Assembly: GCF_002843235.3 (NCBI RefSeq)
Contig: NZ_CP031123.2
Coordinates: forward strand, 930,001-994,000
Source: Providencia huaxiensis
Lineage (GTDB): Bacteria; Pseudomonadota; Gammaproteobacteria; Enterobacterales; Enterobacteriaceae
Length of the DNA: 64,000 nucleotides
Direction of reading: 5' to 3'
A program made the translations under genes and the position numbers. The notes under the pieces are model-generated. The model was not told the DNA's origin, ran no database searches, and saw nothing but the letters and a program-made list of their open reading frames with translations. Position 1 is the stretch's first letter; every line of letters starts with the position of its first letter. Shown piece by piece: positions 26,470 to 36,167 of the stretch.

Positions 26470-27903
26470 TTAAATTAATCCAGTACTGATTAAAATTTCC
26501 CACCAACCTAAACCGATAGTCATGTGAACGAATAAACTAATGAAGGCAACTAACCCACCAATGATCCACCAGGAACGGATATCGTTATAACCTGCACCGA
26601 ATACGATAGGTGCTGCCGCGCCGCCATAGTGAGTAACGCTTCCGCCGTAGGCATTTGAGAACAATAATCCCAGTGCGAGCAACATCGGAGGAGCCCCAGC
26701 AACCATGCCCACAGTGGCAAATACCGGAACCATGGCTGCAACGTAGGCACCACCAGAGGCGAATAAGTAGCGAATGGCAACACTGATGAACATGATGACA
26801 AAGAACGCTAGCATTGCTTGGTCACCGAAAGAAAGGTATTGGCTCATGGTATCTGCGAGCCACTTGAAGAAACCTGCTTTTGTGAGTACGCCTGACATAC
26901 TGATAATACCACCGTACCAAATCAGGGTATTCCAGCCGCCTTTATTCTTCAGCACGTCATCCCAAGTTACAACACCGAGGATCAGAGTTAATGCCATAAC
27001 CGCAATCGCGACGCTAGAAGCGCTGACCCCGATAAGATCAGAGAAAATCCAGCCGCACAGCGCGATAATGAAGACAATACCTAGCAATTTTTCACGCATA
27101 GTCATTGGGCCTAAATCTTCAAGGCCTTTGGCTGCGATCTCTTTATTGTTCACCTTTTTCAACTCAGGTGGATACAGTTTGTAGATCATTAATGGCGTCA
27201 AAATCAGCATAATTAAACCAGGTACAGAGGCTGCAAGCGCCCATCCGCCCCAACTTAAATGGATGCCCATAATGTCACTCATCATGGCAAGGGCGAGTGC
27301 ATTCGGTGCCATTGCGGTTAAGAACATATAGCTGGTGGTTTTGGTCACCATATAGACGTTGACGAGGAGGTAGTGACCCGCTTTTCGTGGGCTTTTCTCT
27401 GGATCAGACCCTAAAGCAACGGCCACACTATTGATGATTGGAAAAACAATCCCTCCAGCACGTGCGGTATTAGATGGCGTCGCAGGCGCGATAATTAAAT
27501 CAAGGATTGCGGTTACATAACCGAGCCCTAATGTTGTACCGCCTAACTTGCCAATCAAAATATAAGAAAGACGTTTACCTAAACCAGTAATAACAAAGGC
27601 AGCACTCAGAGTAAATGCAGCAAATACAAGCCATGTCGTACCGGATGCATATCCGCTTAAAACTTCACTTGCTTTGACATCTTTAGTCCCTGTTACCCCA
27701 ATAATTACCGCACTGGCAGCAATAGTGGCTAATAAAATAACAGGCTCTGAATAGGGTTTAAGTACCAATCCAACAATAGCGGCAAGGTAAAGACCAAATA
27801 GCAACCATGCAATATGTGGTAGCCCCGCAGGTGTTGGTATTAAAGCAATAATAATTGGAATGGCTATTAAGACTAATAGCTTCCATATTTTTTCTTTTTG
27901 CAT
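26470..27903 (-). CDS. DASS-family citrate/dicarboxylate permease (CitT-like)
   Basis: A 477-residue membrane protein with about 12 helices. The paired family motifs are APATPSNTARAGGIVFPIIN in the first half and SNAYGGSVTHYGGAAAPIVF in the second. CitT exchanges external citrate for internal succinate, which suits citrate fermentation. The position beside citrate lyase supports that substrate, but the substrate is inferred from context. An AAGGAAATTGG site precedes the ATG at 27903. The 249-base gap to citG suggests its own promoter. Confidence 0.9.
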   Translation of the reverse strand: MQKEKIWKLLVLIAIPIIIALIPTPAGLPHIAWLLFGLYLAAIVGLVLKPYSEPVILLATIAASAVIIGVTGTKDVKASEVLSGYASGTTWLVFAAFTLSAAFVITGLGKRLSYILIGKLGGTTLGLGYVTAILDLIIAPATPSNTARAGGIVFPIINSVAVALGSDPEKSPRKAGHYLLVNVYMVTKTTSYMFLTAMAPNALALAMMSDIMGIHLSWGGWALAASVPGLIMLILTPLMIYKLYPPELKKVNNKEIAAKGLEDLGPMTMREKLLGIVFIIALCGWIFSDLIGVSASSVAIAVMALTLILGVVTWDDVLKNKGGWNTLIWYGGIISMSGVLTKAGFFKWLADTMSQYLSFGDQAMLAFFVIMFISVAIRYLFASGGAYVAAMVPVFATVGMVAGAPPMLLALGLLFSNAYGGSVTHYGGAAAPIVFGAGYNDIRSWWIIGGLVAFISLFVHMTIGLGWWEILISTGLI

Positions 27904-28152
27904 AAGCCAATTTCCTTGATTAAATCAATATTAAATTTATTTAATATTAAATTGAATGAACTTTAATATTAGGAATTTGTTAAAATGACAATGTTTTTAA
28001 TATGGCTGTATCTTGAATGAATATAATGAATCTTATTTTCATTACTCATTCATTCTAAGGTATATAATTTATTTAAATAATTAATTGGTTTTTATTTGGT
28101 TAATTTGTTTTTATTTTTTAAATTATTCCTGTGTTAATTGATATTAAAATAA

Positions 28153-29043
28153 TTACTTCATGTTAATTAAAGACTGGCTGGGTAATCGGGCAAAAAACCA
28201 AGTCAAAATTAATAAATCCGCACTTCCTCCTGGACTCATGTTTAGTTGAATACATTCACTGTCGAATTGTTTAACCTTAACTAAGTCATCATGGGTATTA
28301 ATACCAGTGACTAATAGCTGTTCTGCGCGTTGCTTTACCCATGTTAATCCGTTGACGCCACCACGATTAACAATATTTGTATCATCATTCAGGCTCATGA
28401 GTAGAATTAAGGTATCGAGTAGGGCGATATAGGCTAGTTTACCTTTAGCAAGTTGTTGCAAATAATAAGGAAGTGAATGTTTGATTACTAACGAATAACC
28501 GCCTTCCGCTTCACCTCTTGCGCCTGTTAACCCATGTTCCTGATATAAGCGGCGGCCTGCGGTAGGGTTTTCGGTTTTTTGTTTAAGTTCATTGGTAATT
28601 CCCTTACACATACTGGCAACCAATAAGCTCACACTTTCAGGTGAAACAAATTGTTGTTGTGCAATCAAACGGCCTATTGCGGTTAAAACTAAACCCAAGG
28701 AAAAAATACTGCCTTTATGGGTGTTAACCCCTTTAGTCGCGCGGAACATCGACTTCTCGCAATCTATGCCGATAGGACGAATGAGGGGTAATAGCTGATC
28801 GGTAAGACAATTTTTATATTGAGCACCTGCCTGTAAAAATCGAGGAAAATGTACCGCGATGGCATTGGCACTTAAATGAAAGTCAGTGAGTGCCATATCT
28901 TTATGAGCGCCGGTATTGTGTTTATCAACTAATCCAGGTTTAGGTGTCAAATTCACTTCGGCTAACATCGCTTGCCATGCTAATTGGCTGTAATAGCGAG
29001 TTAATTTCTCATTTATATGGCTGAGCTGTTTAATAGGTTGCAT
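28153..29043 (-). CDS. citG: Triphosphoribosyl-dephospho-CoA synthase CitG
   Basis: Makes 2'-(5''-triphosphoribosyl)-3'-dephospho-CoA from ATP and dephospho-CoA, the precursor of the citrate-lyase prosthetic group. Conserved stretches are VNLTPKPGLVDKHNTGAHKD, GLTGARGEAEGGYSLV and DDTNIVNRGGVNGLTWVK. The length of 296 residues is typical. Its start overlaps the end of citX by 14 bases, so it is translationally coupled as the last gene of citCDEFXG. Confidence 0.95.
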   Translation of the reverse strand: MQPIKQLSHINEKLTRYYSQLAWQAMLAEVNLTPKPGLVDKHNTGAHKDMALTDFHLSANAIAVHFPRFLQAGAQYKNCLTDQLLPLIRPIGIDCEKSMFRATKGVNTHKGSIFSLGLVLTAIGRLIAQQQFVSPESVSLLVASMCKGITNELKQKTENPTAGRRLYQEHGLTGARGEAEGGYSLVIKHSLPYYLQQLAKGKLAYIALLDTLILLMSLNDDTNIVNRGGVNGLTWVKQRAEQLLVTGINTHDDLVKVKQFDSECIQLNMSPGGSADLLILTWFFARLPSQSLINMK

Positions 29044-29569
29044 TCGCTAGCTCCTCAATACGATTAAGTATCTCTACCAATGAATGTGTCCGTTGACGAG
29101 CACAAATTTTCGCTTCATTTTCACAAACTAAGCATTGCCTTGGTGGTAAATTTAACTGGGAGCGCGAATATTGCTGCCCATTCGCATCAAATACATCAAA
29201 ATCCCATAATCGACCAACGGGGGACGACTCTTCTAGGTGAATTAACGCCTTTTTAATCTCGATAGCATCGCCATCAACAGCGACCAAACATTCCGGCCCA
29301 GTTTTTAGCGCCCACGATTGTTGTGATAAAAACACCCACTGCCCGCATGAAGCAATTTGTTTAAGCGCATTTAGGCCCTGATTAAACACATGTCTAACAA
29401 GAGAGTTGTCTTTGACAGCTCCTGGAAAAACGACAGTAAATGAAATCAAGGTTACCTGATGGAGACCAATCCATGCTTGTTGACGAGCCAGACGGGCATC
29501 TCGGCTATCCAACAGTTCAGGTAAAGAAATTTCAAATTGCTCTTGAGTATCAGGCAGTGGGCAAAACAT
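29030..29569 (-). CDS. citX: Apo-citrate lyase phosphoribosyl-dephospho-CoA transferase CitX
   Basis: Transfers the prosthetic group made by CitG onto Ser14 of the CitD acyl-carrier subunit. A 179-residue protein with the family patterns SFTVVFPGAVKDNSLVRHVF, SPVGRLWDFDVFD and RQCLVCENEAKICARQRTH (paired cysteines near the C-terminus). It lies three bases after citF and overlaps citG. Confidence 0.95.
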   Translation of the reverse strand: MFCPLPDTQEQFEISLPELLDSRDARLARQQAWIGLHQVTLISFTVVFPGAVKDNSLVRHVFNQGLNALKQIASCGQWVFLSQQSWALKTGPECLVAVDGDAIEIKKALIHLEESSPVGRLWDFDVFDANGQQYSRSQLNLPPRQCLVCENEAKICARQRTHSLVEILNRIEELANATY

Positions 29570-29572
29570 AGT

Positions 29573-31099
29573 TTACTCCTTCACTTGATGTACAACATCA
29601 ATGACTGAGCCATCACGATAACGCACAACAGCAACTACTTTATCTGTAAATTCAATTGGGTTAGGCGTTCCAGTGAGTAATTGTGCACGCTCTCTTAACC
29701 AGCTCATTGAAACGGTTTTGATACCTTGGTTTTCAAGTTGCTGTTTTAATTCAGGGCGAGCAGGGTTAACGGTGATCCCATGGTCAGTGACCAAAATATC
29801 CACACTTGATCCCGGCGTTACGCAAGTGAGCACTTCGTCCACTAAAGTTGGAATGCGTCCACGCACTAGAGGGGCAACAATAATAGACAGTTTAGAGGCA
29901 ACGGCAGTATCGCTATGGCCACCAGATGCACCACGAATAACACCATCAGAACCCGTTAATACATTGACATTAAAGCGTGTATCGATTTCTAACGCACTCA
30001 ACACAACGACATCAAGCATATCAACAGATGCACCTTTTGAATCAAAACAAGCGTATTGATTTGCACTGATTTCAATGTGATTTGGGTTGCGAGCGAGCGA
30101 CTCAGCCGCTGCTTTATCGAAGCTTTGAACGTCTAATAATTTGCGAATTAAGCCTTTTTCATGCAAGTCGACAATGGTTGATGTGATGCCACCTAAGGCA
30201 AATCCTGCAGTAATATTATGGCGTCTCATTTTATCTTCAAGGAAACGAGTAACGGCAAGAGAAGCACCACCCGTACCGGTTTGTAGTGAAAAACCCTCTT
30301 TGAAGTAGCCCGACTTTTCGATAACATCAGCAGCAGTACGAGCAATCAGAAGCTCACGAGGGTTTGACGTCATACGAGTCGCATCTGCCCCGATTTTATC
30401 CGCATCACCCACACGTTTAACTTTGACGATATAATCGACTTCATCCTGTTTAATACTGGATGGGTTGTGGGGGTAATCGAGTATTTCTTCCGTTAACATC
30501 ACCACTTTTTTTGCAGTTTCTGCATCAATTTTGGCGTAACCTAAAGAACCACAGCAAGCCGTTCCGGTATATCCGTTTGCATTACCGTATTCATCACATG
30601 ATGGTACGCCAATAAATGCCACATCAATAACGAGTTCACCGCTATGAATTAAATTAGCTCTTCCACCATGTGAATGAATTTGTACAGGTTCTTCTAATTC
30701 ACCGCGTGAAATGGCTTCAGCGAGTGGGCCTCGGATACCAGAGGTATAAATCTTACGAATAACGCCATGACGAATATGTTCAACAAGTGGTGAATGGCAA
30801 GCACTTAATGAACTGGATGCAAGTGTTAAGTTGCGAAAACCCATCTCTGCAATAACTTGCATCACCATGTTGACGGTAAGATCTCCACCACGGAAGGCGT
30901 GATGGAAAGAAATTGTCATACCGTCTTTAAGGCCAGAACGACGAATAGCGACTTGCAAATCATCACACAATTTGCGATTTCTCGGTTTTTGCACCTGCTG
31001 CTGTACTTTACCGATATCTTTAAATTCACGTAGAACATCGTCAATATTTGGTTGTAAGTAGGCTGATACGCGAGCCTGGCGCTGAGTATTATTTGTCAT
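29573..31099 (-). CDS. citF: Citrate lyase alpha subunit (citrate CoA-transferase)
   Basis: Exchanges the acetyl group on CitD for citrate, giving citryl-ACP and acetate. A 508-residue protein closely following enteric CitF, with SFHHAFRGGDLTVNMVMQ, HSHGGRANLIHSGELVID and the C-terminal RYRDGSVIDVVHQVKE. I start at the ATG at 31099 with a GAGG site; the longer open frame to 31180 overlaps citE and has no family counterpart. It lies ten bases after citE. Confidence 0.97.
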   Translation of the reverse strand: MTNNTQRQARVSAYLQPNIDDVLREFKDIGKVQQQVQKPRNRKLCDDLQVAIRRSGLKDGMTISFHHAFRGGDLTVNMVMQVIAEMGFRNLTLASSSLSACHSPLVEHIRHGVIRKIYTSGIRGPLAEAISRGELEEPVQIHSHGGRANLIHSGELVIDVAFIGVPSCDEYGNANGYTGTACCGSLGYAKIDAETAKKVVMLTEEILDYPHNPSSIKQDEVDYIVKVKRVGDADKIGADATRMTSNPRELLIARTAADVIEKSGYFKEGFSLQTGTGGASLAVTRFLEDKMRRHNITAGFALGGITSTIVDLHEKGLIRKLLDVQSFDKAAAESLARNPNHIEISANQYACFDSKGASVDMLDVVVLSALEIDTRFNVNVLTGSDGVIRGASGGHSDTAVASKLSIIVAPLVRGRIPTLVDEVLTCVTPGSSVDILVTDHGITVNPARPELKQQLENQGIKTVSMSWLRERAQLLTGTPNPIEFTDKVVAVVRYRDGSVIDVVHQVKE

Positions 31100-31109
31100 T
31101 TTTATTGCC

Positions 31110-32006
31110 TCACTCTTCCCTAATTCCTGATAATGCTGCTCGTGATAACACGAGGCGAGCTCTGTCAATAACTGGGCCATCGACCATTTTTCCGTTCAAT
31201 GAAACTACGCCTTTACCTTCAAGGGCTGCAGCATCAGCGGCTTCAACAACACGCTGTGCATGGTCGACTTCTTTTTGAGTTGGTGCATATAAATTATGAA
31301 GTAACTCAATTTGTCTTGGGTTAATTAATGATTTGCCATCAAAGCCGAGTTGTTTAATGTGAGCGGCTTCGCGTAGGAAACCTTCTTCATTATTCGCATC
31401 AGAATAAACGGTATCAAATGCTTGAATACCTGCTGAGCGAGCGGCTTGTAAAATGGCGCACCGAGCATAGAGGAGTTCTACGCCGTCTGGAGACCGCTCG
31501 GTGCGCAAATTGCGGACATAGTCCTCGGCACCTAATGCGATGCCTATAAGTCTTGGTGATGAATGAGCAATATTCACTGCTTGAGTGATGCCCATTGGTG
31601 ATTCGATAGCCGCTAACAAACCGGTACTACCTTCTTCACGGCCACAACTTTTTTCTATACGTAAGATTTCACTTTCAATATCAATCACATCTTGCGCAGT
31701 ATCTGTTTTAGGAAGACGGACGACTTTCGCACCACCGCGAACAACCGCTTCAAGGTCAGCAACACCAAAAGCGGAATCTAATGCATTGACCCGTACAATG
31801 GTTTCAATATCTTGATAAAGTGGATGTTGCAATGCATGGTAAACTAAGCGACGAGCGGTATCTTTTTCGCGTAAAGTGACTGAGTCCTCAAGGTCGAACA
31901 TCAAAGCGTCGGCTTTATAAATAAAGGAATTGCTCAACATCGCTGCATTGGAACCGGGAACAAATAGCATACTTCTGCGTGTACGTGATTTTTGTTCTGG
32001 AGTCAT
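31110..32006 (-). CDS. citE: Citrate lyase beta subunit (citryl-ACP lyase)
   Basis: TIM-barrel lyase that cleaves citryl-ACP to oxaloacetate and acetyl-ACP. Landmarks are [15 protein letters not shown], the metal-binding [26 protein letters not shown] and the [17 protein letters not shown] loop. The 298 residues match the family (about 302). Its start overlaps the citD stop by one base (TAATG), and a TCCTCC complement upstream gives a good ribosome site. Confidence 0.97.
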   Translation of the reverse strand: MTPEQKSRTRRSMLFVPGSNAAMLSNSFIYKADALMFDLEDSVTLREKDTARRLVYHALQHPLYQDIETIVRVNALDSAFGVADLEAVVRGGAKVVRLPKTDTAQDVIDIESEILRIEKSCGREEGSTGLLAAIESPMGITQAVNIAHSSPRLIGIALGAEDYVRNLRTERSPDGVELLYARCAILQAARSAGIQAFDTVYSDANNEEGFLREAAHIKQLGFDGKSLINPRQIELLHNLYAPTQKEVDHAQRVVEAADAAALEGKGVVSLNGKMVDGPVIDRARLVLSRAALSGIREE

Positions 32007-32302
32007 TATTTATCCTCCCAAGGCAGGTAGTCGATATCACAGGCGCGAGCCAGTAAAGCTTCTAAACGGGCTTTAAGTACACATTCCAGAGCACCTTTAT
32101 CATCTACAATGATTTGTGCTCCTTGAATATCATGTTGTTGGATAACGTCTTGTACGATTTTTGCGATAGCATCTCCAAACTGTTTTTCAACGCTACTGGT
32201 AATTTGTATTGAGACCTCTTGAGTGTCTTCTAGCGGTTCTATGCGAACCATGACATCACTTGATTCAAGTGTGCCAGCTACTGCTGCGTGCTTTATCTTC
32301 AT
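32006..32302 (-). CDS. citD: Citrate lyase gamma subunit (acyl-carrier protein)
   Basis: A 98-residue acyl-carrier protein that holds the phosphoribosyl-dephospho-CoA group. The attachment residue is Ser14 in [16 protein letters not shown]. It overlaps both neighbours (ATGA with citC, TAATG with citE), which keeps subunit synthesis coupled. Confidence 0.97.
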   Translation of the reverse strand: MKIKHAAVAGTLESSDVMVRIEPLEDTQEVSIQITSSVEKQFGDAIAKIVQDVIQQHDIQGAQIIVDDKGALECVLKARLEALLARACDIDYLPWEDK

Positions 32303-33375
32303 ATTTCACCTATGGCTAATTCAGAACTTTCGGTGTGGCTTTGAGCTGATGCGATTTGGTTGGCAACCATTTCTTGCAAATATTGATAGGTTGCCTCAGG
32401 CACAATCGGCTTAATTGCCGCAAGATCTTTTTTAACGAGCAATCGTCTCACTTGTGAGGCAGAAACTGCCGTTCCATTGATGATTGTTCGCGGAAATTCA
32501 ACGAGTTCTATAGGTGGAAAATTCATAGCATCGGTTTTTAACCAAAAGCGCATGTCTTGGTTATATTGGTTGGTGACTTGGCAAAAAGGTTCCGAGCCTA
32601 CGAATCGATGGGTTATCCCCAGAGCAGGGGCGATATATTGGCGAAATATCTTAATGTCTATTTCGGTATAACAGTTATTAGCAACCGTTTTGTCTTTAAT
32701 AAAGTAGCAAGGAAAAGTCGCCCGAGAAATAATATATTCGGAGCCTTTATGAATAGTGAGGTTTTCTATTCCTTTGGTTCCTGCTTCGATTAAATTTAAT
32801 CTTACTTTATAAGGAAAACGCGATGTGTCTTCTTTGACAACAAATAGGTGTAGCCAATCACAGGCTTTCGCAGCTTGCTCTATTAAATAGCGGTGGCCTA
32901 GGGTGAAGGGATTGGCATTCATGACGATTGCACCAATCTTTTTTCCTTCTTTACGTTGTGCTTTTAAACTTTCGATATAACGCTTTAGATAACAACAACT
33001 GTTTTCCATCAACACCATAATATCAGGAACAGTGGCAATGGTATGAAAACCACATTGTTGAAATAGGTTTTCATTTTGAAATTTGGTATAAATAAATAAA
33101 TGAGTTGTATTATTTTCGTAAGCAAGATTAACCAGTTCTGTTGCTAATTTTAATGCAAGGCCTTCACCTCGAGCTTCATCACTAATAGCAACGCACTTAA
33201 TAACATTTTTGGCTAATCCTCCACACGCAATTAATTTTTCATTGCGAGAAATAGTAATGAAAACGTCAATGCTTGAATCAAGCTCTAAATCGTTTTCCTT
33301 TAAAAACTGAGTTATTTCAGCAAGTTTCCTGTTCTCATGACGTTTTACTTGGTTAAACGTTATGTTTTCGAACAT
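32299..33375 (-). CDS. citC: [Citrate (pro-3S)-lyase] ligase CitC
   Basis: Acetylates the prosthetic group of citrate lyase with acetate and ATP, switching the enzyme on. It has an N-terminal GNAT-like domain ([20 protein letters not shown], then [15 protein letters not shown]) and a C-terminal nucleotidyltransferase domain with the [14 protein letters not shown] motif and [10 protein letters not shown] prefer the ATG at 33375 ([12 protein letters not shown]) with AGGA upstream; an ATG at 33390 is also in frame. About 358 residues. It is the first gene of the operon, divergent from citA. Confidence 0.95.
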   Translation of the reverse strand: MFENITFNQVKRHENRKLAEITQFLKENDLELDSSIDVFITISRNEKLIACGGLAKNVIKCVAISDEARGEGLALKLATELVNLAYENNTTHLFIYTKFQNENLFQQCGFHTIATVPDIMVLMENSCCYLKRYIESLKAQRKEGKKIGAIVMNANPFTLGHRYLIEQAAKACDWLHLFVVKEDTSRFPYKVRLNLIEAGTKGIENLTIHKGSEYIISRATFPCYFIKDKTVANNCYTEIDIKIFRQYIAPALGITHRFVGSEPFCQVTNQYNQDMRFWLKTDAMNFPPIELVEFPRTIINGTAVSASQVRRLLVKKDLAAIKPIVPEATYQYLQEMVANQIASAQSHTESSELAIGEI

Positions 33376-33743
33376 AATAGTATCCTGCATCTCATTTAGA
33401 GATGTTTCTAAAATGTTGCTAATGTTAAAGTTAATTAAATAAATTCTCTTTTGCTTTTCTTATAATAATAAATAGATTTTCTTATTTAATTACCCTCATT
33501 GATATTTATATTAAAGGTACTGTATTTAATATATTTGACCTATTTCATGTTTCTCAAATGAGATTGTATTTGTTTAATGGTTTTAAAGTTTTTAATTACT
33601 TGATAAGTTTTTTATTGCTTGGTTTTAATGTGTTTAATTATTAATATGTGTATTATACCTTTGGCTTGAATCTGATTTATCGGTTATCCTATCATTATTG
33701 AGTTAACAAAATTTTTACTTTTCAGCCAGTAACGAGATATAAC
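33376..33743. promoter_or_regulatory. Divergent citC/citA control region
   Basis: A very AT-rich 368-base gap separates the citrate-lyase operon from citAB. Both promoters must lie here, and by analogy with Klebsiella and E. coli the phosphorylated CitB regulator would bind AT-rich sites between them. I cannot point to exact sites. Confidence 0.55.
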
Positions 33744-35372
33744 ATGAAAAAAGAATATGCGCTCTCTTCATTGAAAAAAGTAAATTCAGTTTCATTTTCA
33801 GTACGAGTATTTTTTCTGTTATTGATAGTTTCTGTTTTTTTAACTCTCGGGTTGGGTAAATATTTTACGGATACAGCTGAAAATCGATTGATTGCGAACA
33901 TTCAATCATTGGCGATGAGCCAAGCAAAGCTGATTGCTTCTATTGATGGTGTTGTGCAATCAGTAAAGAATAGAGATATTCCGAGGCTGAAGGTTATTGC
34001 TGACAAACTAAACCAAGATTCTAACTACGATTATGTGGTTATTGGTGATGAAAAATCAATTCGCTTATATCATCCAAATAGCCAAAAAATTGGTTTTCAA
34101 ATGCAGTGGAACAAGCCAGGAGCCTTAGAGAAAGGGGAAAGCTATTTCATTAATGGTGAAGGCTCGATGGGAAATGCGGTTAGAGCAAAGACGCCTATTT
34201 TTGATGAACAAGGCAAAGTGATTGGCGTTGTGTCCATTGGTTACCTATCCAACAAAATAGACACATCACGTAGTGAATTGTTCGTACAAACAGGTGCTAC
34301 CTTTTTAGGGATACTGATTATATTGCTCTTCTTATCGTGGGCATTTTCACGTTTAATTCAAAAACAAATGCTGGGTATGGAGCCTGAAGAAATAACGCAA
34401 TTAGTCTTAGTGCAAAAAGGAATATTTGATGCTGTTTTTGAAGGTATTATCGCAGTAAATATTCAAGGGCAAATAATTAATATTAACTCTAATGCTCGGA
34501 AAATGTTATCTCTAAGCAAGCCATTGGGCCAGTTAACGGGCACTTTTGTGTCGGAGCATATTTCGCCAGTTGATTTTTTTATTACTGATATTGAAACGAC
34601 CAAGCATGATGTAATTTGTGAGTTTAATGGCCTAAATGTGATTGCAAGCCGTGTGGCAATTCGTGATGAAGAACATCTTGTGGGGGCGGTTATTAGCTTT
34701 CGTAGCCAAAATGATATTGAATCGTTAAACTCTCAGTTGACCCAAGTTCGTCAATATATAGAGAGTTTACGGACTTTACGGCACGAACACCTTAATTGGA
34801 TGTCAACACTTAGCGGGTTATTGCAAATGAAAGAGTATGAACAAGCGTTGGCACTGATTAAAGGAGAATCAGAATCTCAGCAACAATTAATTGATACACT
34901 CCGTGGGCAGTTTTTTGATAAGCAAGTCGCTGGTTTATTATTTGGTAAGCACCATCGAGCCAAAGAGTTAGGGTTACAATTAAAATTTACTGCAGGTAGC
35001 CAGTTACATGAATTACCTAATTCATTAAATAGTACTGAATTTTGTGCCATATTGGGGAATCTACTTGATAATGCATTTGAAGCAAGTTTGCAAAATAATC
35101 AGGGTAATAAACAAGTGGAATTATACCTTTCTGATGAAGGAAGGGAGATTGTCATTGAAGTCGCGGATCAGGGGTGTGGTTTCCCGCCAGAAATTCAAAG
35201 TAAATGGTTCGAGCGCGGTGTGACAACCAAAACTGATGTGGCAGATAACCATGGTATCGGGCTCTATCTTGTTGCGTCTTATGTTAAACGCTGTAATGGT
35301 GCGGTTCTTATTGAAGAAAACCAACCGCATGGTACAGTATTTTCAATATTTATTCCGAAAGTGAAGATATAA
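33744..35372 (+). CDS. citA: Citrate-sensing histidine kinase CitA (DpiB)
   Basis: Membrane sensor of citrate. After one N-terminal helix, a periplasmic PAS domain (about 45-175) contains the citrate-binding stretches DKLNQDSNYDYVVIGDE and SIRLYHPNSQKIGF. A second helix follows (about 180-200), then a cytoplasmic PAS domain, the phospho-acceptor His in LRTLRHEHLNWMSTLSGLLQ, and an ATPase domain with N-box GNLLDNAFEAS and G-boxes DQGCGFPPE and HGIGLYLVASY. The 542 residues match the family. citB begins one base after its stop. Confidence 0.96.
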   Translation: MKKEYALSSLKKVNSVSFSVRVFFLLLIVSVFLTLGLGKYFTDTAENRLIANIQSLAMSQAKLIASIDGVVQSVKNRDIPRLKVIADKLNQDSNYDYVVIGDEKSIRLYHPNSQKIGFQMQWNKPGALEKGESYFINGEGSMGNAVRAKTPIFDEQGKVIGVVSIGYLSNKIDTSRSELFVQTGATFLGILIILLFLSWAFSRLIQKQMLGMEPEEITQLVLVQKGIFDAVFEGIIAVNIQGQIININSNARKMLSLSKPLGQLTGTFVSEHISPVDFFITDIETTKHDVICEFNGLNVIASRVAIRDEEHLVGAVISFRSQNDIESLNSQLTQVRQYIESLRTLRHEHLNWMSTLSGLLQMKEYEQALALIKGESESQQQLIDTLRGQFFDKQVAGLLFGKHHRAKELGLQLKFTAGSQLHELPNSLNSTEFCAILGNLLDNAFEASLQNNQGNKQVELYLSDEGREIVIEVADQGCGFPPEIQSKWFERGVTTKTDVADNHGIGLYLVASYVKRCNGAVLIEENQPHGTVFSIFIPKVKI

Positions 35373-35373
35373 A

Positions 35374-36054
35374 ATGATTAAGATAAAAATCCTCATTGTG
35401 GAAGATGAGTTGCTGCTTGCCGAAATGCACAGTGAATATATAAAAGCCTATCCTGCATGTGACAAAGTTTGGCTTGCTGGTAACCTTGCAGAAGCAAGAA
35501 AAATGGTTGAATACATGAAACCAGACCTGATCTTGTTAGATAACTATTTACCTGATGGAAAAGGCATTGATCTGGTTCACGAATTAATACAAGAAAGAAA
35601 TAATGCAGACATTGTATTTACTACGGCTGCAAGTGATATGGATACAGTCTCTGAAGCGATTCGTTTAGGCGTTTTTGATTATTTGGTGAAGCCAATTGCC
35701 TACGAGCGCTTAGGTCAAACGTTGGATAGATATATTCAACGTAAATCTGTTTTACAAGACAGCAGCAAAACGAATCAAAGTAAAATTGATGATATGTTTA
35801 ATACCTATGCACGTGGGGAATCTAAGGAAGAACTTCCAACAGGTATTGATATTATTACACTCGAAAAAATACTCGCTTTATTCACAGAGCCTGATGTGCA
35901 GTTTACGGCAGAAAGTATTGCTGAAACAATCAAGCTCAGTCGTACCACAGCAAGACGTTATTTGGAGTATTGTTTAGCGAAGGATAAAATCGAAGCTGAA
36001 ATTGAGTATGGTAAAGTTGGCCGGCCGCAGCGGATTTACCGTAGCAAATTGTGA
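35374..36054 (+). CDS. citB: Citrate response regulator CitB (DpiA)
   Basis: Receiver domain with the acidic pair (LIVEDELLLAEMH), phospho-Asp in LILLDNYLPDGKG, conserved Thr in IVFTTAASDMD and Lys in YLVKPIAYERL; all are intact. The C-terminal part contains a helix-turn-helix (ESIAETIKLSRTTARRYLEY) of the CitB/DcuR type. It activates citrate-lyase genes under anaerobic citrate conditions. A terminator follows. Confidence 0.96.
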   Translation: MIKIKILIVEDELLLAEMHSEYIKAYPACDKVWLAGNLAEARKMVEYMKPDLILLDNYLPDGKGIDLVHELIQERNNADIVFTTAASDMDTVSEAIRLGVFDYLVKPIAYERLGQTLDRYIQRKSVLQDSSKTNQSKIDDMFNTYARGESKEELPTGIDIITLEKILALFTEPDVQFTAESIAETIKLSRTTARRYLEYCLAKDKIEAEIEYGKVGRPQRIYRSKL

Positions 36055-36088
36055 GTGTTTGTATTCATAGTATATGTCGATAGACGCC

Positions 36089-36118
36089 CTGCATTGGTTA
36101 TTACCAATGCAGATTTTC
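36089..36118 (+). terminator. Terminator of citAB
   Basis: A CTGCATTGGT...ACCAATGCAG stem (10 bp, 4-base loop) is followed by ATTTTC. Confidence 0.8.
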
Positions 36119-36167
36119 TTCACCTTGTTTATATTGGTGGTACAACAGTAAGCTTGAGAAATAGAAT

